From: Microbacterium maritypicum
GTDB taxonomy: Bacteria; Actinomycetota; Actinomycetes; Actinomycetales; Microbacteriaceae
DNA length: 64,000 nucleotides
NCBI RefSeq assembly: GCF_008868125.1
Contig: NZ_WAAQ01000001.1
Location: forward strand, 1,860,001-1,924,000
Direction of reading: 5' to 3'
Under the pieces are notes generated by a model. The model had not been told where the DNA came from. It saw only the letters and a list, made by a program, of their open reading frames with translations, and did no database searches. The translations under genes and the position numbers were made by a program. Shown in pieces: positions 32,952-40,972 of the stretch. The number at the start of each line of letters is the position of its first letter. The stretch's first letter is position 1.

Positions 32952-34253
32952 TCATGCGGAACCCGGCGTCAGGATCACGCCGATGCCCTGGTAGTGGTGG
33001 ATGCGAGCGCCGCCGACGCGGGGGCGGGTCGCGGTGACGCCGTGCTGCTTGAGGCGCTGCGCGAGGGAGGCGCTGTTCATGGCCTGGTAGCCGTTGCGCC
33101 GCGACCACGACGTGTACGCCTTGTACACATCGTCCTTCGGACTCGACTGGTCCTCACCGAGCCACACAGCGTCGTCCTCGTCGAGCCAGGTGAGGAACGG
33201 GTCCGCCTCGTCGTGCAGGCGCTTCGTGACGTCCAGGGCGGCGGCGGGCGGGTCGAACTTCCCGCGCTCCATGACCCGTCGCAGGCCCAGCATGGCCTCG
33301 TTGAAGATGCCAGGGGCGTCGTCGTGCAGCACGGACTCGTCGAAGACCGCCCCGGACTCGTTCTCGATCTTGTGCGGGAACTCGATCACCATCCACCGCC
33401 GGCGCCACCCGTATGAGGTGTCGGAGACGCGGAAGAACGGCGGGTTCATCGCGAACAGCGGCACCGCGTAGGGCACGTACTCGAACGCCTGGCCGTGCTT
33501 GCGCGAGGCGGAGATCGAGTCACCACCGGTGATCTCTTTGAGGATCTGCGGGTCGCGGAGGAACGCCGCGGACAGGTCGCCCGAGATGTTCGCCGTCTTG
33601 CCGTAGAGGTTCGAGGACGCGAACCTGTCCTCGACGAGCTGATGCATCGAGACGCTGGAGTAGTTCGCCTTGCCGAGCATCGCCCGGATCAGCCGCATGA
33701 GGGTGCCCTTACCGTCGCCACCGCCACCGTAGAGCAGGATGATCTTCTGGAGCGGGTTGCCGGTCATAAGCAGGTAGCCGAGCACCTCCCACATGTGGCG
33801 CAGCATCTCATCGTCGCTCTCGAAGACCTGGCTCAGCCAGTCCCGGAAAGTGTGGGGCAACGCGATCGGGTCATACGTGATCGGGAGCTTGGTGAGCGCG
33901 CCGAGCATCTCGCTGTGAGGTGTGAACTGGTCGTCTTGCCACCAGTAGACGCCGTTCTCGAGCACGATGTAGTCGAGGTAGCCGCGGGGCAGCTCGGGCA
34001 GACCAACCTCGGTGAGATCGATGTTCAGCAGGTGCGCGGCGGCCTGAGTCTCGACGTTCTTCGTGTACGACGCACCGAGGGCTTTCGCGCAGCGGCGGGT
34101 GACGACCCGCTCGTCGCGGACGTACACGCCTTCGCGGTACTCATACAGGTCACCCGCGAAATCGCGCCCGAGCTTCGTGGGCTCGTGCGCGATGTGATCC
34201 GCGAGCAGCGTGGCATCAAATCGACCCGTCTCCGGATGCAGGAAGCTCGGCAA
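32952..34253 (-). CDS. Phage/plasmid SF3 replicative helicase (D5/P4-type C-terminal domain)
   Basis: 433 aa. TTG at 34253 is chosen because AGGAGGTGATC, a full match to the 16S rRNA 3' end, lies nine bases upstream. N-terminal D5_N-like domain (residues about 40-150, with GYLDYIVLENGVYWW), then the SF3 ATPase: Walker A LLYGGGGDGKGTLMRLI, Walker B-like GKTANISGDLSAAFL, and motif C-like YAVPLFAMNPPF. A C-terminal winged-helix domain (YKAYTSWSRRNGYQAMN) follows. No primase domain is present. It opens the phage origin, likely at the repeats immediately downstream. Confidence 0.9.
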   Translation of the reverse strand: MPSFLHPETGRFDATLLADHIAHEPTKLGRDFAGDLYEYREGVYVRDERVVTRRCAKALGASYTKNVETQAAAHLLNIDLTEVGLPELPRGYLDYIVLENGVYWWQDDQFTPHSEMLGALTKLPITYDPIALPHTFRDWLSQVFESDDEMLRHMWEVLGYLLMTGNPLQKIILLYGGGGDGKGTLMRLIRAMLGKANYSSVSMHQLVEDRFASSNLYGKTANISGDLSAAFLRDPQILKEITGGDSISASRKHGQAFEYVPYAVPLFAMNPPFFRVSDTSYGWRRRWMVIEFPHKIENESGAVFDESVLHDDAPGIFNEAMLGLRRVMERGKFDPPAAALDVTKRLHDEADPFLTWLDEDDAVWLGEDQSSPKDDVYKAYTSWSRRNGYQAMNSASLAQRLKQHGVTATRPRVGGARIHHYQGIGVILTPGSA

Positions 34254-34395
34254 AGGGGATCACCTCCTCAGAGATGCGTATGCCGCACCGCGCGCAGCGC
34301 ACGCCCACGACGATGACAGACCGACCACCGCGCACCTCGAAGATCGTGACCGAGTCCGGAACGTGAACCCCGAGCAGGCACGTCAACGCGGTCAC
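34216..34395 (-). CDS. Small CxxC protein overlapping the helicase start
   Basis: 59 aa in a frame too short to draw attention. GTG 34395 overlaps the preceding TGA (GTGA). It contains VRCARCGIRISEEV, a single CxxC of zinc-ribbon type plus one earlier Cys. Its final 38 bases overlap the helicase gene in another frame, and it contains within it the helicase Shine-Dalgarno. The chain of overlapping stops and starts supports it as a real early gene, but no family is recognised. Confidence 0.45.
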   Translation of the reverse strand: MTALTCLLGVHVPDSVTIFEVRGGRSVIVVGVRCARCGIRISEEVIPFAELPASGDGSI

Positions 34396-34619
34396 GGCTG
34401 GCCGCCGCTCTCGACGTCTGGCCAGAGCTCATCGACGACGGCGCGCACGAGCACGCTCACGTCGATTACTCCGTCGATGACGAACAGATCGCCGTCCGCG
34501 TCGTGCGGGATGACGTGCGTCACGATCTCGTCCTCGGGCGATTGAATTGCCGCGGGTACGAGACTCTCGGTGAGTGCATCCCAGATACGGGTCTGGAGCG
34601 CGGCCTGCTCAAGGATCAT
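34392..34619 (-). CDS. Hypothetical early phage protein
   Basis: 75 aa from ATG 34619, with GGGAG upstream. Acidic, with no known domain: ILEQAALQTRIWDALTESL at the start and a DADGDLFVIDGVIDVSVLV middle. Coupled on both sides: its ATG directly follows the micropeptide stop region and its TGA overlaps the next GTG. Early leftward operon; function not inferred. Confidence 0.6.
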   Translation of the reverse strand: MILEQAALQTRIWDALTESLVPAAIQSPEDEIVTHVIPHDADGDLFVIDGVIDVSVLVRAVVDELWPDVESGGQP

Positions 34620-34708
34620 GACCGGGTCTCCCGATCGTGCACCCAGCAACCGAGCCGGTACGCGAGATAAGCGCCGACGATGATCAGGAGAATCGAGCCA
34701 TTGATCAT
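34616..34708 (-). CDS. 30-residue single-helix membrane micropeptide
   Basis: A short frame (MINGSILLIIVGAYLAYRLG and ten more residues) whose ATG at 34708 overlaps the preceding TGA (ATGA) and whose own stop adjoins the next ATG. One transmembrane helix at residues 4-20 and a short charged cytoplasmic-looking tail (CWVHDRETRS). The tight coupling on both sides argues for translation. Roles in membrane-based exclusion or lysis timing are possible but unproven. Confidence 0.55.
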   Translation of the reverse strand: MINGSILLIIVGAYLAYRLGCWVHDRETRS

Positions 34709-34980
34709 GAGTCCGCACCTTCCGCGAGGGCGAGAGCGAGCATCCCGATTGCCATGCGAGCATCCGTGAGCTGCACCTCGATCGCGCCGAAGTCGATCGC
34801 GCCGGCCGGTTTCTCAGGAAGCAACCCGAGGTGGAACTCCACCATCCGGATGTTCTCCAGACATTGCCGCATGTCGCTCCACATCGAGAGCGTGCGGTGC
34901 GAGGGCCGCAACTGCTTGATCTTCTCGAACGACGCCTCAACGTCGCGCGTCACCTCGTCGTTCTCACGCTGTCCGGCCAT
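34705..34980 (-). CDS. Hypothetical early phage protein
   Basis: 91 aa from ATG 34980 (GGAG at seven bases; ATG 34986 is in frame but too close to it). Helical and polar: DEVTRDVEASFEKIKQLRPS, LSMWSDMRQCLENIRMVEF, and a final AMIGMLALALAEGADS-like amphipathic helix. No family recognised. Overlaps the previous gene by 31 bp and is coupled to the micropeptide by ATGA. Confidence 0.6.
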   Translation of the reverse strand: MAGQRENDEVTRDVEASFEKIKQLRPSHRTLSMWSDMRQCLENIRMVEFHLGLLPEKPAGAIDFGAIEVQLTDARMAIGMLALALAEGADS

Positions 34981-35222
34981 AGCCATGCTCCGTTCTCGTC
35001 GAGGCCCTGACTCGCGCGGTGATAGAACTCCGCGATCTGCTCGGGCGTGTAGTTCGCTTTCATGTACCAGTGATCGCGGTCGACCCTGACCGCGAACAGC
35101 TCGCGTTCCGCCGACGCCAGCTCCCGTTGCAGACGCTCGATCTCCGAGCGCATGAACAGGAAGCTCGCGGGCGAGATGTGCGGCGTCCGCGACTCGACCG
35201 GGAACGTTCGATGCGGGCTCAT
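34950..35222 (-). CDS. Hypothetical early phage protein, coiled-coil middle
   Basis: 90 aa from ATG 35222, 6 bp after the HTH gene stop; ribosome site weak. Basic N-terminus, then a heptad-like SEIERLQRELASAERELFAV segment (residues about 26-45) and a C-terminal YTPEQIAEFYHRASQGLDE block. Not recognised. Second gene of the leftward early operon. Confidence 0.55.
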   Translation of the reverse strand: MSPHRTFPVESRTPHISPASFLFMRSEIERLQRELASAERELFAVRVDRDHWYMKANYTPEQIAEFYHRASQGLDENGAWLWPDSVRTTR

Positions 35223-35228
35223 CGCCGC

Positions 35229-35438
35229 TCACGCTGCATCCCACGGCTCTCGAGCAAGGATCGCCTCGATGTCGGCGGCGGCGTAGCGACGTTGCGTGCC
35301 ACCCGGTCTAATCGCGCGAACCTCGCCCCGTTCGGCAAGACGGGAGACTGTCTTGGTCGTCACGCCGAGGGCGGTCGCCGCCTCTGCAGGCGTGATCCAG
35401 ACGATCTGCTCTGGATCCGGAAGCTGACTTTTTGGCAT
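35229..35438 (-). CDS. Small HTH protein, excisionase / Cro-like (MerR-type winged helix)
   Basis: 69 aa from ATG 35438; TTG at 35459 is an in-frame alternative and no ribosome site is clear, so a leaderless message is possible. The motif WITPAEAATALGVTTKTVSR then LAERGEVRAIRPGGTQRRY is the helix-turn-helix_17/excisionase (Xis/BldC-like) DNA-binding fold. First gene of the leftward lytic operon and divergent from the repressor, a position typical of Cro or Xis. Which of the two functions it has cannot be told from sequence. Confidence 0.75.
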   Translation of the reverse strand: MPKSQLPDPEQIVWITPAEAATALGVTTKTVSRLAERGEVRAIRPGGTQRRYAAADIEAILAREPWDAA

Positions 35439-35527
35439 GTTTCGGACGATAGCAGACAAATTGGCAGTATCGGGAATATCAGGAACTACTCAGGCAGAAT
35501 GTCCGCTATGTCCGCTAGCATGCCGAT
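35439..35527. promoter_or_regulatory. Divergent switch region between lytic operon and repressor
   Basis: 89 bp between opposite start codons. It contains ATGTCCGCT twice in tandem (35499-35516, 9-bp period) and an inverted near-copy TAGCAGACA (35450-35458; one mismatch to the complement TAGCGGACA), and ends with GCTAGCATGCCGAT (35514-35527), which abuts the repressor ATG and recurs at 30594. TTTGGCAT (35431-35438) overlaps the HTH start. These are candidate operators; no -10/-35 pair is convincing. Confidence 0.55.
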
Positions 35528-35821
35528 ATGAGCACAGTGAGCCCGATCCGGACGAGTGAGCCGGTCGATGTCATCGTCGGTCGTCGCATCCACACCCTGA
35601 TGTGGGAACAGCGCGTGAAGAACAAGGACCTTGCCGAGCTTCTCGGCATCGAGGCGACGGGCGTCGGCAAGAAGCTGCGTGCCGAGCAGCGATTCAGCAT
35701 CGAGCAGCTCGTCGCAGTGGCGGCCCGCCTGAACACGACGGTGGGCTACCTCGTGGGAGAGGTCAGCGCACCGAATCCGGTGGGCCCTGCCGGGATCGAA
35801 CCGACGACATCCACGGTGTAA
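35528..35821 (+). CDS. XRE-type repressor with attachment site inside its 3' end (prophage form)
   Basis: 97 aa in the integrated state. HTH_3 domain at residues about 16-75 (VGRRIHTLMWEQRVKNKDLA, LLGIEATGVGKKLRAEQRFS, LVAVAARLNTTVGYLVG). Codons 85-97 (VGPAGIEPTTSTV) are exactly the 39-bp att core, in frame; the TAA at 35819 is host tRNA DNA. In the inferred attP the frame runs on for 17 codons (ESQRLAPITDIFTARAS) to TGA 18768-18770, giving 114 aa. Divergent from the lytic operon, so the likely immunity repressor. Compare mycobacteriophage BPs gp33 (103 aa in prophage, 136 aa in phage). The core sequence is also what antisense tRNA always encodes. Confidence 0.8.
   Translation: MSTVSPIRTSEPVDVIVGRRIHTLMWEQRVKNKDLAELLGIEATGVGKKLRAEQRFSIEQLVAVAARLNTTVGYLVGEVSAPNPVGPAGIEPTTSTV
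35780..35818 (+). repeat. attR core (39-bp direct repeat)
   Basis: Identical to 18678-18716. Overlaps the 3' part of the intact tRNA-Val on the minus strand and the last 13 codons of the repressor on the plus strand. Recombination between the two copies would excise a circle of 17102 bp and restore a single tRNA gene. Confidence 0.95.
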
Positions 35822-35853
35822 ACGTGGCGCTCTACCAGCTGAGCTAAAGGCCC
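35781..35853 (-). tRNA. tRNA-Val (anticodon TAC)
   Basis: 73 nt. Acceptor stem GGGCCTT / AGGGCCC (one G-T pair), D-arm AGCTCAGCTGGTAGAGC, anticodon stem CCACG / CGTGG with loop TTTACAC (anticodon TAC), T-arm GTCGG-TTCGATC-CCGGC, discriminator A; CCA not encoded. It is the phage integration site: its 3' 38 bases come from the att core, the 5' part from the host, so function is preserved. Confidence 0.97.
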
Positions 35854-36006
35854 TGGTGTCGTCAGTCTATCGGGAGGCCGATGCGCACCCGTGTCGTAGA
35901 AGAGGGATAGGCTGAATCCGGCGCGCGTTGTGCACAGCTGACAAGGCTGCCCGTGTCGCTTCCCGTTTCCTTGGCATGACCTGCCAGCTTGACGAAAGGT
36001 TCCCCC

Positions 36007-38733
36007 GTGACCGTGCACGACCAGGATCCGTACTCCCAGGGCCCCCTCGACAGCGATCCGGAGGAGACCGGCGAGTGGCAGCAGTCCCTCGATGAGCTGG
36101 TGGATGCCAAGGGCCACGGCCGCGGCCGCGAGATCATGCTCAGCCTGCTCAAGCGCTCGAAGGAGCTGCACCTGGGCGTGCCGATGGTCCCGACGACGGA
36201 CTACATCAACACCATCGCATCGGAGAACGAGCCCGAGTTCCCCGGTGACGAGGAGGTCGAGCGCCGCTACCGCGCCTGGATCCGCTGGAACGCCGCGATC
36301 ACGGTGCACCGCGCTCAGCGACCCGGCATCGGCGTCGGCGGCCACATCTCGACCTACGCCTCCTCGGCGGCTCTCTACGAGGTGGGCTTCAACCACTTCT
36401 TCAAGGGTGCGGACAACCCCGGTGGTGCAGACCAGATCTTCATCCAGGGTCACGCCTCCCCCGGTACCTATGCCCGGTCGTACCTCGAAGGACGCCTGAC
36501 CGAGGACCAGCTCGACGGATTCCGCCAGGAGAAGTCGCACGCCCCCTACGGCATCCCGTCCTACCCGCACCCGCGCCTTATGCCGGAGTACTGGCAGTTT
36601 CCGACCGTGTCGATGGGCCTCGGCCCGATCAACGCGATCTACCAGGCGATGTCGAACAAGTACCTCGAGAACCGCGGCATCAAGGACACGTCCCAGTCGC
36701 GTGTCTGGGCCTTCCTGGGCGATGGCGAGATGGACGAGGTCGAGAGCCGCGGACAGCTGCAGGTCGCCGCGAACGAGGGCCTCGACAACCTGACGTTCGT
36801 CGTGAACTGCAACCTGCAGCGTCTCGACGGGCCCGTGCGAGGCAACGGCAAGATCATCCAGGAGCTCGAGTCGTTCTTCCGCGGTGCGGGCTGGAACGTC
36901 ATCAAGGTCGTCTGGGGTCGCGAATGGGACGACCTGCTCGCCCGCGACACCGAGGGCGCGCTGCTCAACCTGATGAACGTCACCCCCGACGGCGATTACC
37001 AGACGTACAAGGCCGAGTCCGGCGCGTACGTCCGTGAGCACTTCTTCGGCCGCGACGAGCGCGCCGCAGCCCTCGTCAAGGACTACTCCGACGACGACAT
37101 CTGGAACCTCAAGCGCGGTGGCCACGACTACCGCAAGGTCTACGCCGCGTTCAAGGCAGCGACCGAGCACAAGGGCAAGCCCACCGTCATCCTCGCGAAG
37201 ACCGTCAAGGGCTACGGCCTCGGTCCGCACTTCGAGGGCCGCAACGCGACCCACCAGATGAAGAAGATGACGCTGGACAACCTCAAGACGTTCCGCGACG
37301 CGATGCACATCCCGATCACGGATTCGCAGCTCGAGGAGAACCCGTACCTGCCCCCGTACTACAACCCGGGCCCCCAGGACGAGACGATCCAGTACATGCT
37401 CGAGCGTCGAAACGCGCTCGGCGGCTTCCTGCCGGAACGCCGCTCTACCCATGTCGGCCTCTCGCTGCCGGATGACACCGCCTACGCCCTACCCAAGAAG
37501 GGCTCTGGCACGCAGGAGATCGCCACGACCATGGCGTTCGTCCGTCTGCTGAAAGACCTGCTGCGTTCCAAGGACTTCGGTCACCGCATCGTCCCGATCA
37601 TCCCGGATGAGGCACGCACCTTCGGAATGGACGCCTACTTCCCTTCGGCGAAGATCTACAACCCGAACGGCCAGCACTACACCTCGGTCGACCGCGAACT
37701 CCTCCTCGCCTACAAGGAGAGCCCGCAGGGCCAGATCGTCCACGTCGGCATCAACGAGGCGGGCGCCCTCGCGGCGTTCACCGCGGCCGGCACGTCGTAC
37801 GCCACGCACGGCGAGCCGCTGATCCCGATCTACCTCTTCTACTCGATGTTCGGATTCCAGCGCACGGGCGACGCCCAGTGGGCAGCCGGCGACCAGATGG
37901 CCCGCGGGTTCATCATGGGCGCGACGGCAGGGCGCACCACCCTCACGGGTGAGGGTCTGCAGCACGCCGACGGCCACTCGCACCTGCTCGCCGCCACCAA
38001 CCCGGCGACGGTCTCGTACGACCCGGCGTACGGCTATGAGATCGCGCACATCATGCGCTCCGGTCTCGAGCGCATGTACGGCGGCAACCACGAAGACCCG
38101 AACGTCATGTACTACATCACGCTCTACAACGAGCCGATGGTGATGCCGGCGGAGCCGGAGAACGTGGACGTCGACGGCATCGTGCGCGGCATCCACCGCG
38201 TCTCGGTCGGCGAGGGCGAAGGCCCCCGTGCCCAGCTCTTCGCCTCGGGCGTCGGACTCCCCTGGGCCCTCGAGGCACAGCAGCTGCTGAAGAACGACTG
38301 GGGTATGATCGCCGACGTCTGGTCGGTCACCTCGTGGACCGAGCTGCGCCGCGACGGCCTCGCCGCCGACGAGCACAACTTCCTGCACCCGGAGGAAGAG
38401 CCTCACACCGCGTACCTCACCCAGAAGCTGCAGGGCGCCGAAGGCCCCGTGGTCGCCGTCAGCGACTTCATGCACGCCGTGCAGGACCAGATCCGTCCGT
38501 GGGTGCCGAACCGCTTCGCCACGCTCGGCGCCGACGGTTTCGGCTTCTCGGACACCCGTGCCGCTGCCCGTCGCTTCTTCAAGATCGACGGCCCGTCGAT
38601 CGTGGTGCGCACCCTGCAGTCGCTCGCCGAAGACGGGGTCGTCGACCGCTCGCTCGCCGCGCAGGCCATCCAGAAGTACAGCCTGCACGATGTGAACGCC
38701 GGCACCAGCGGCAACGCGGGCGGCGAAAGCTGA
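36007..38733 (+). CDS. aceE: Pyruvate dehydrogenase E1 component, homodimeric type
   Basis: 908 aa from GTG 36007 (AAAGG seven bases upstream); an in-frame TTG at 35989 is disfavoured. Thiamine-diphosphate-dependent decarboxylation of pyruvate and acetyl transfer to E2 lipoyl groups. Visible: [20 protein letters not shown] in the N-terminal domain, the ThDP motif [15 protein letters not shown] with the closing [11 protein letters not shown], the KTVKGYGLG segment, and the transketolase-like middle/C-terminal domains ([16 protein letters not shown]). Full length for AceE. Feeds acetyl-CoA to the fatty acid cluster that follows. Confidence 0.97.
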   Translation: MTVHDQDPYSQGPLDSDPEETGEWQQSLDELVDAKGHGRGREIMLSLLKRSKELHLGVPMVPTTDYINTIASENEPEFPGDEEVERRYRAWIRWNAAITVHRAQRPGIGVGGHISTYASSAALYEVGFNHFFKGADNPGGADQIFIQGHASPGTYARSYLEGRLTEDQLDGFRQEKSHAPYGIPSYPHPRLMPEYWQFPTVSMGLGPINAIYQAMSNKYLENRGIKDTSQSRVWAFLGDGEMDEVESRGQLQVAANEGLDNLTFVVNCNLQRLDGPVRGNGKIIQELESFFRGAGWNVIKVVWGREWDDLLARDTEGALLNLMNVTPDGDYQTYKAESGAYVREHFFGRDERAAALVKDYSDDDIWNLKRGGHDYRKVYAAFKAATEHKGKPTVILAKTVKGYGLGPHFEGRNATHQMKKMTLDNLKTFRDAMHIPITDSQLEENPYLPPYYNPGPQDETIQYMLERRNALGGFLPERRSTHVGLSLPDDTAYALPKKGSGTQEIATTMAFVRLLKDLLRSKDFGHRIVPIIPDEARTFGMDAYFPSAKIYNPNGQHYTSVDRELLLAYKESPQGQIVHVGINEAGALAAFTAAGTSYATHGEPLIPIYLFYSMFGFQRTGDAQWAAGDQMARGFIMGATAGRTTLTGEGLQHADGHSHLLAATNPATVSYDPAYGYEIAHIMRSGLERMYGGNHEDPNVMYYITLYNEPMVMPAEPENVDVDGIVRGIHRVSVGEGEGPRAQLFASGVGLPWALEAQQLLKNDWGMIADVWSVTSWTELRRDGLAADEHNFLHPEEEPHTAYLTQKLQGAEGPVVAVSDFMHAVQDQIRPWVPNRFATLGADGFGFSDTRAAARRFFKIDGPSIVVRTLQSLAEDGVVDRSLAAQAIQKYSLHDVNAGTSGNAGGES

Positions 38734-38740
38734 GCCCTCG

Positions 38741-39961
38741 GTGACAGGTTCTCCTCCTTCCGGCATGGACAAGGCCGCGACGCTCACCTGGCTGCGCCGG
38801 ATCTCCGGTGACATCGCCTCGGTGACGATCAAGCGCCTGGAGGACACCCTCCCGTGGTACGCCGACATGCCACCAGCCCGCCGCTCTGCGGTCGGGCTGG
38901 TGGCCCAGGCGGGTATCACGTCGTTCATCCAGTGGTACGAGGACCCCACCTCCACTCCGTGGATCGCGGCGGACATCTTCGCGGCGGCTCCTCGCGAGCT
39001 GCTGCGAAGCGTGAGCCTCCAGCAGACTCTGCAGCTCATCCGCGTGACCGTCGAGGTCACCGAGGAGCGGGTCGCCGGGCGGGGGAACGATCTGCGCGAG
39101 GCGATCCTGCTCTACTCCCGCGACGTCGCCTTCGCGGCGGCCGACGTGTACGCGAGGGCAGCCGAGGCCCGCGGCCTATGGGACGCGCGCCTGGAAGCAC
39201 TCGTCGTCGACTCGATCCTCACCGGCGAGGCCGATGAAGAGCTGCCGAGCCGGATCGCCGCACTCGGGTGGCACGGTCACGGCGAGGTCGCCGTCCTCGT
39301 CGGGACGACACCTCCGCAGTTCGACGTCGACTTGGTCCGCCGCACCGCCAGGAAGCTCGCCGTCGACGTGCTCATCGGTGTGCAGGGCTCCCGCCTCGTC
39401 CTGGTGCTCGGCCGCGCCAGAGTCGAGGGTCAGGAGCTCGAAGAGGAAGAACTCGGCTTCCAGGAGATCGCCTCCCGCCTGGAACCGTCGTTCGGACCAG
39501 GATACGTCGTGCTCGGACCCGAGGTCGCGGCGCTCGTGGACGCGAGCCAGAGCGCCCGTGCCGCCCTCGCAGGATTCGCGGTCGCCCGCGCATGGCGCGG
39601 CGCACCCCGTCCGGTCGAGGCCGACGATCTGCTGCCAGAGCGCGCACTCGCCGGAGACCCGTTGGCGAAGCAGACGCTGATCGAGCGCATCTTCCGCCCC
39701 TTGCAGGCGCACTCCACCGACTTGGTCACCACCCTCTGGAGCTACCTCGACAACGGGCGCTCCCTGGAGGCCACGGCGCGCGAGCTGTTCGTGCACCCCA
39801 ACACCGTGCGCTACCGCCTCAAGCGCGTGAGCGAAGTCATCGGCTGGGATGCCACCGGCCCCCGCGAAGCGCTCATCCTGCAGACCGCTCTGATCCTCGG
39901 CTCGATCGGTGCGGCGGATCAGGTCCGTCGGCGCGCCCCGCTCCGACGCACCCAGCGCTGA
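38741..39961 (+). CDS. fasR: PucR-family regulator, FasR-like
   Basis: 406 aa from GTG 38741 (ATG 38765 is an in-frame alternative; neither has a good ribosome site). The C-terminal helix-turn-helix ARELFVHPNTVRYRLKRVSE is the PucR/CdaR HTH_30 signature; the centre (residues about 140-300) resembles a degenerate GGDEF-like PucR domain. Placed directly before fabD-fabH-acpP-fabF. In Streptomyces coelicolor the gene in this position, fasR, activates the fatty acid synthesis operon, so the same role is inferred. Lies 7 bp after aceE. Confidence 0.85.
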   Translation: MTGSPPSGMDKAATLTWLRRISGDIASVTIKRLEDTLPWYADMPPARRSAVGLVAQAGITSFIQWYEDPTSTPWIAADIFAAAPRELLRSVSLQQTLQLIRVTVEVTEERVAGRGNDLREAILLYSRDVAFAAADVYARAAEARGLWDARLEALVVDSILTGEADEELPSRIAALGWHGHGEVAVLVGTTPPQFDVDLVRRTARKLAVDVLIGVQGSRLVLVLGRARVEGQELEEEELGFQEIASRLEPSFGPGYVVLGPEVAALVDASQSARAALAGFAVARAWRGAPRPVEADDLLPERALAGDPLAKQTLIERIFRPLQAHSTDLVTTLWSYLDNGRSLEATARELFVHPNTVRYRLKRVSEVIGWDATGPREALILQTALILGSIGAADQVRRRAPLRRTQR

Positions 39962-39994
39962 ACCCTTCTCTGTACGCCACACACAAGGGTTTTT
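39961..39994 (+). terminator. Possible terminator in the fasR-fabD gap
   Basis: AACCCTT (39961-39967) and AAGGGTT (39985-39991) pair as a 7-bp stem, and the second arm runs into TTTTT. The loop is 17 nt, so strength is uncertain. The rest of the 90-bp gap should carry the fabD promoter and the FasR site; GATGGATCATC (40005-40015) is a small palindrome there. Confidence 0.45.
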
Positions 39995-40051
39995 CGGAAT
40001 CTTGTGATGGATCATCCACCGCTCTGTCGCAAACGTTGGCAGACTGGGTGG

Positions 40052-40972
40052 GTGATTGTCGTCGTATGCCCAGGTCAGGGCTCGCAGACCCCCGGATTCC
40101 TCGCTCCTTGGCTCGAGCTCGACGGAGTGGCAGAACGCCTCGACGCCTACTCGGACTCCGCGGAGGTCGATCTTCGCGAACACGGCACGGTATCGGACGC
40201 CGACACGATCCGGGACACCCGCATCGCTCAGCCGCTGATCGTCGCCGCGTCGCTGATCGCCGGGGATGCCCTCACGCAGCGCGCCGGTCGACGTGCCGAC
40301 GGCATCGCCGGGCACTCGGTCGGTGAGATCGCCGCACTCGTCGGCAGCCGTGTGATCGATGCCGACACCGGCATGCGCCTGGTGGGCATCCGCGGCCGCG
40401 CGATGGCCGATGCGGCAGCGCAGGAGCAGACAGGAATGAGTGCGGTCCTCGGCGGTGACGAGGAAGCCCTTCTCGCGCGCCTCGCCGAACTCGACCTCTC
40501 CCCCGCCAACTACAATGGCGGCGGACAGATCGTGGTCGCAGGCGCCCTCCCCGCGCTCGCGGCACTCGCCGAGGAGCCCCTCAAGGGCACCCGCGTGATC
40601 CCTCTGCAGGTCGCCGGCGCGTTCCACACGCGGTACATGGCATCGGCCGTCGCCGCGCTCCGCGATGCGGTATCCGACGTCACGCCCGCCAACCCCGACA
40701 TCACGCTGTGGACCAACCGCGACGGCTCCGCCGTGGCCGACGGAGCGCAGGCACTGAGCTTCCTCGTCGATCAGGTGTCGTCCCCGGTGCGTTGGGACCT
40801 CTGCATGCAGTCCTTCGCCGACGCGGGCGTCACCGGTGTCATCGAACTCGCTCCGGCCGGCGCCCTGGTCGGCCTCGCCAAGCGCGGCCTCCGCGGTGTA
40901 CCGACCGTCGCCGTGAAGACCCCTGAAGACCTTGATGCAGCCGTCGCGCTGCTGAACGGAGAAGCCGCATGA
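40052..40972 (+). CDS. fabD: Malonyl-CoA:ACP transacylase FabD
   Basis: 306 aa from GTG 40052, where the family begins (IVVVCPGQGSQTPGFLAPW); the frame is open upstream. Loads malonate onto ACP. Catalytic Ser89 in AGHSVGEIAAL, substrate Arg in GIRGRAMADAA, catalytic His in VAGAFHTRYMASA, and GQGSQ oxyanion loop. First gene of the fab operon; its TGA overlaps fabH's ATG. Confidence 0.96.
   Translation: MIVVVCPGQGSQTPGFLAPWLELDGVAERLDAYSDSAEVDLREHGTVSDADTIRDTRIAQPLIVAASLIAGDALTQRAGRRADGIAGHSVGEIAALVGSRVIDADTGMRLVGIRGRAMADAAAQEQTGMSAVLGGDEEALLARLAELDLSPANYNGGGQIVVAGALPALAALAEEPLKGTRVIPLQVAGAFHTRYMASAVAALRDAVSDVTPANPDITLWTNRDGSAVADGAQALSFLVDQVSSPVRWDLCMQSFADAGVTGVIELAPAGALVGLAKRGLRGVPTVAVKTPEDLDAAVALLNGEAA

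Larger units (their letters stand above)
18678..35818. mobile_element. Complete compact prophage integrated in tRNA-Val
   Basis: About 17.1 kb between the 39-bp att repeats (17102 bp from the end of one core to the end of the other). It contains an integrase, a candidate repressor, a replication helicase, terminase, portal, capsid, tail, tape measure, endolysin and holin genes with no obvious disruption. Gene order and the presence of a tape measure imply a siphophage. Base composition and codon use look like the host, so it is well adapted. I recall Microbacterium phages with genomes near 17 kb, but relatedness to them needs a comparison. Confidence 0.93.

Noticed and set aside
35229..35459. 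TTG 35459 as the start of the Xis/Cro-like gene
   Set aside because: It would place seven residues of non-conserved sequence into the operator region; ATG 35438 directly precedes the folded domain, though a start at TTG cannot be excluded.
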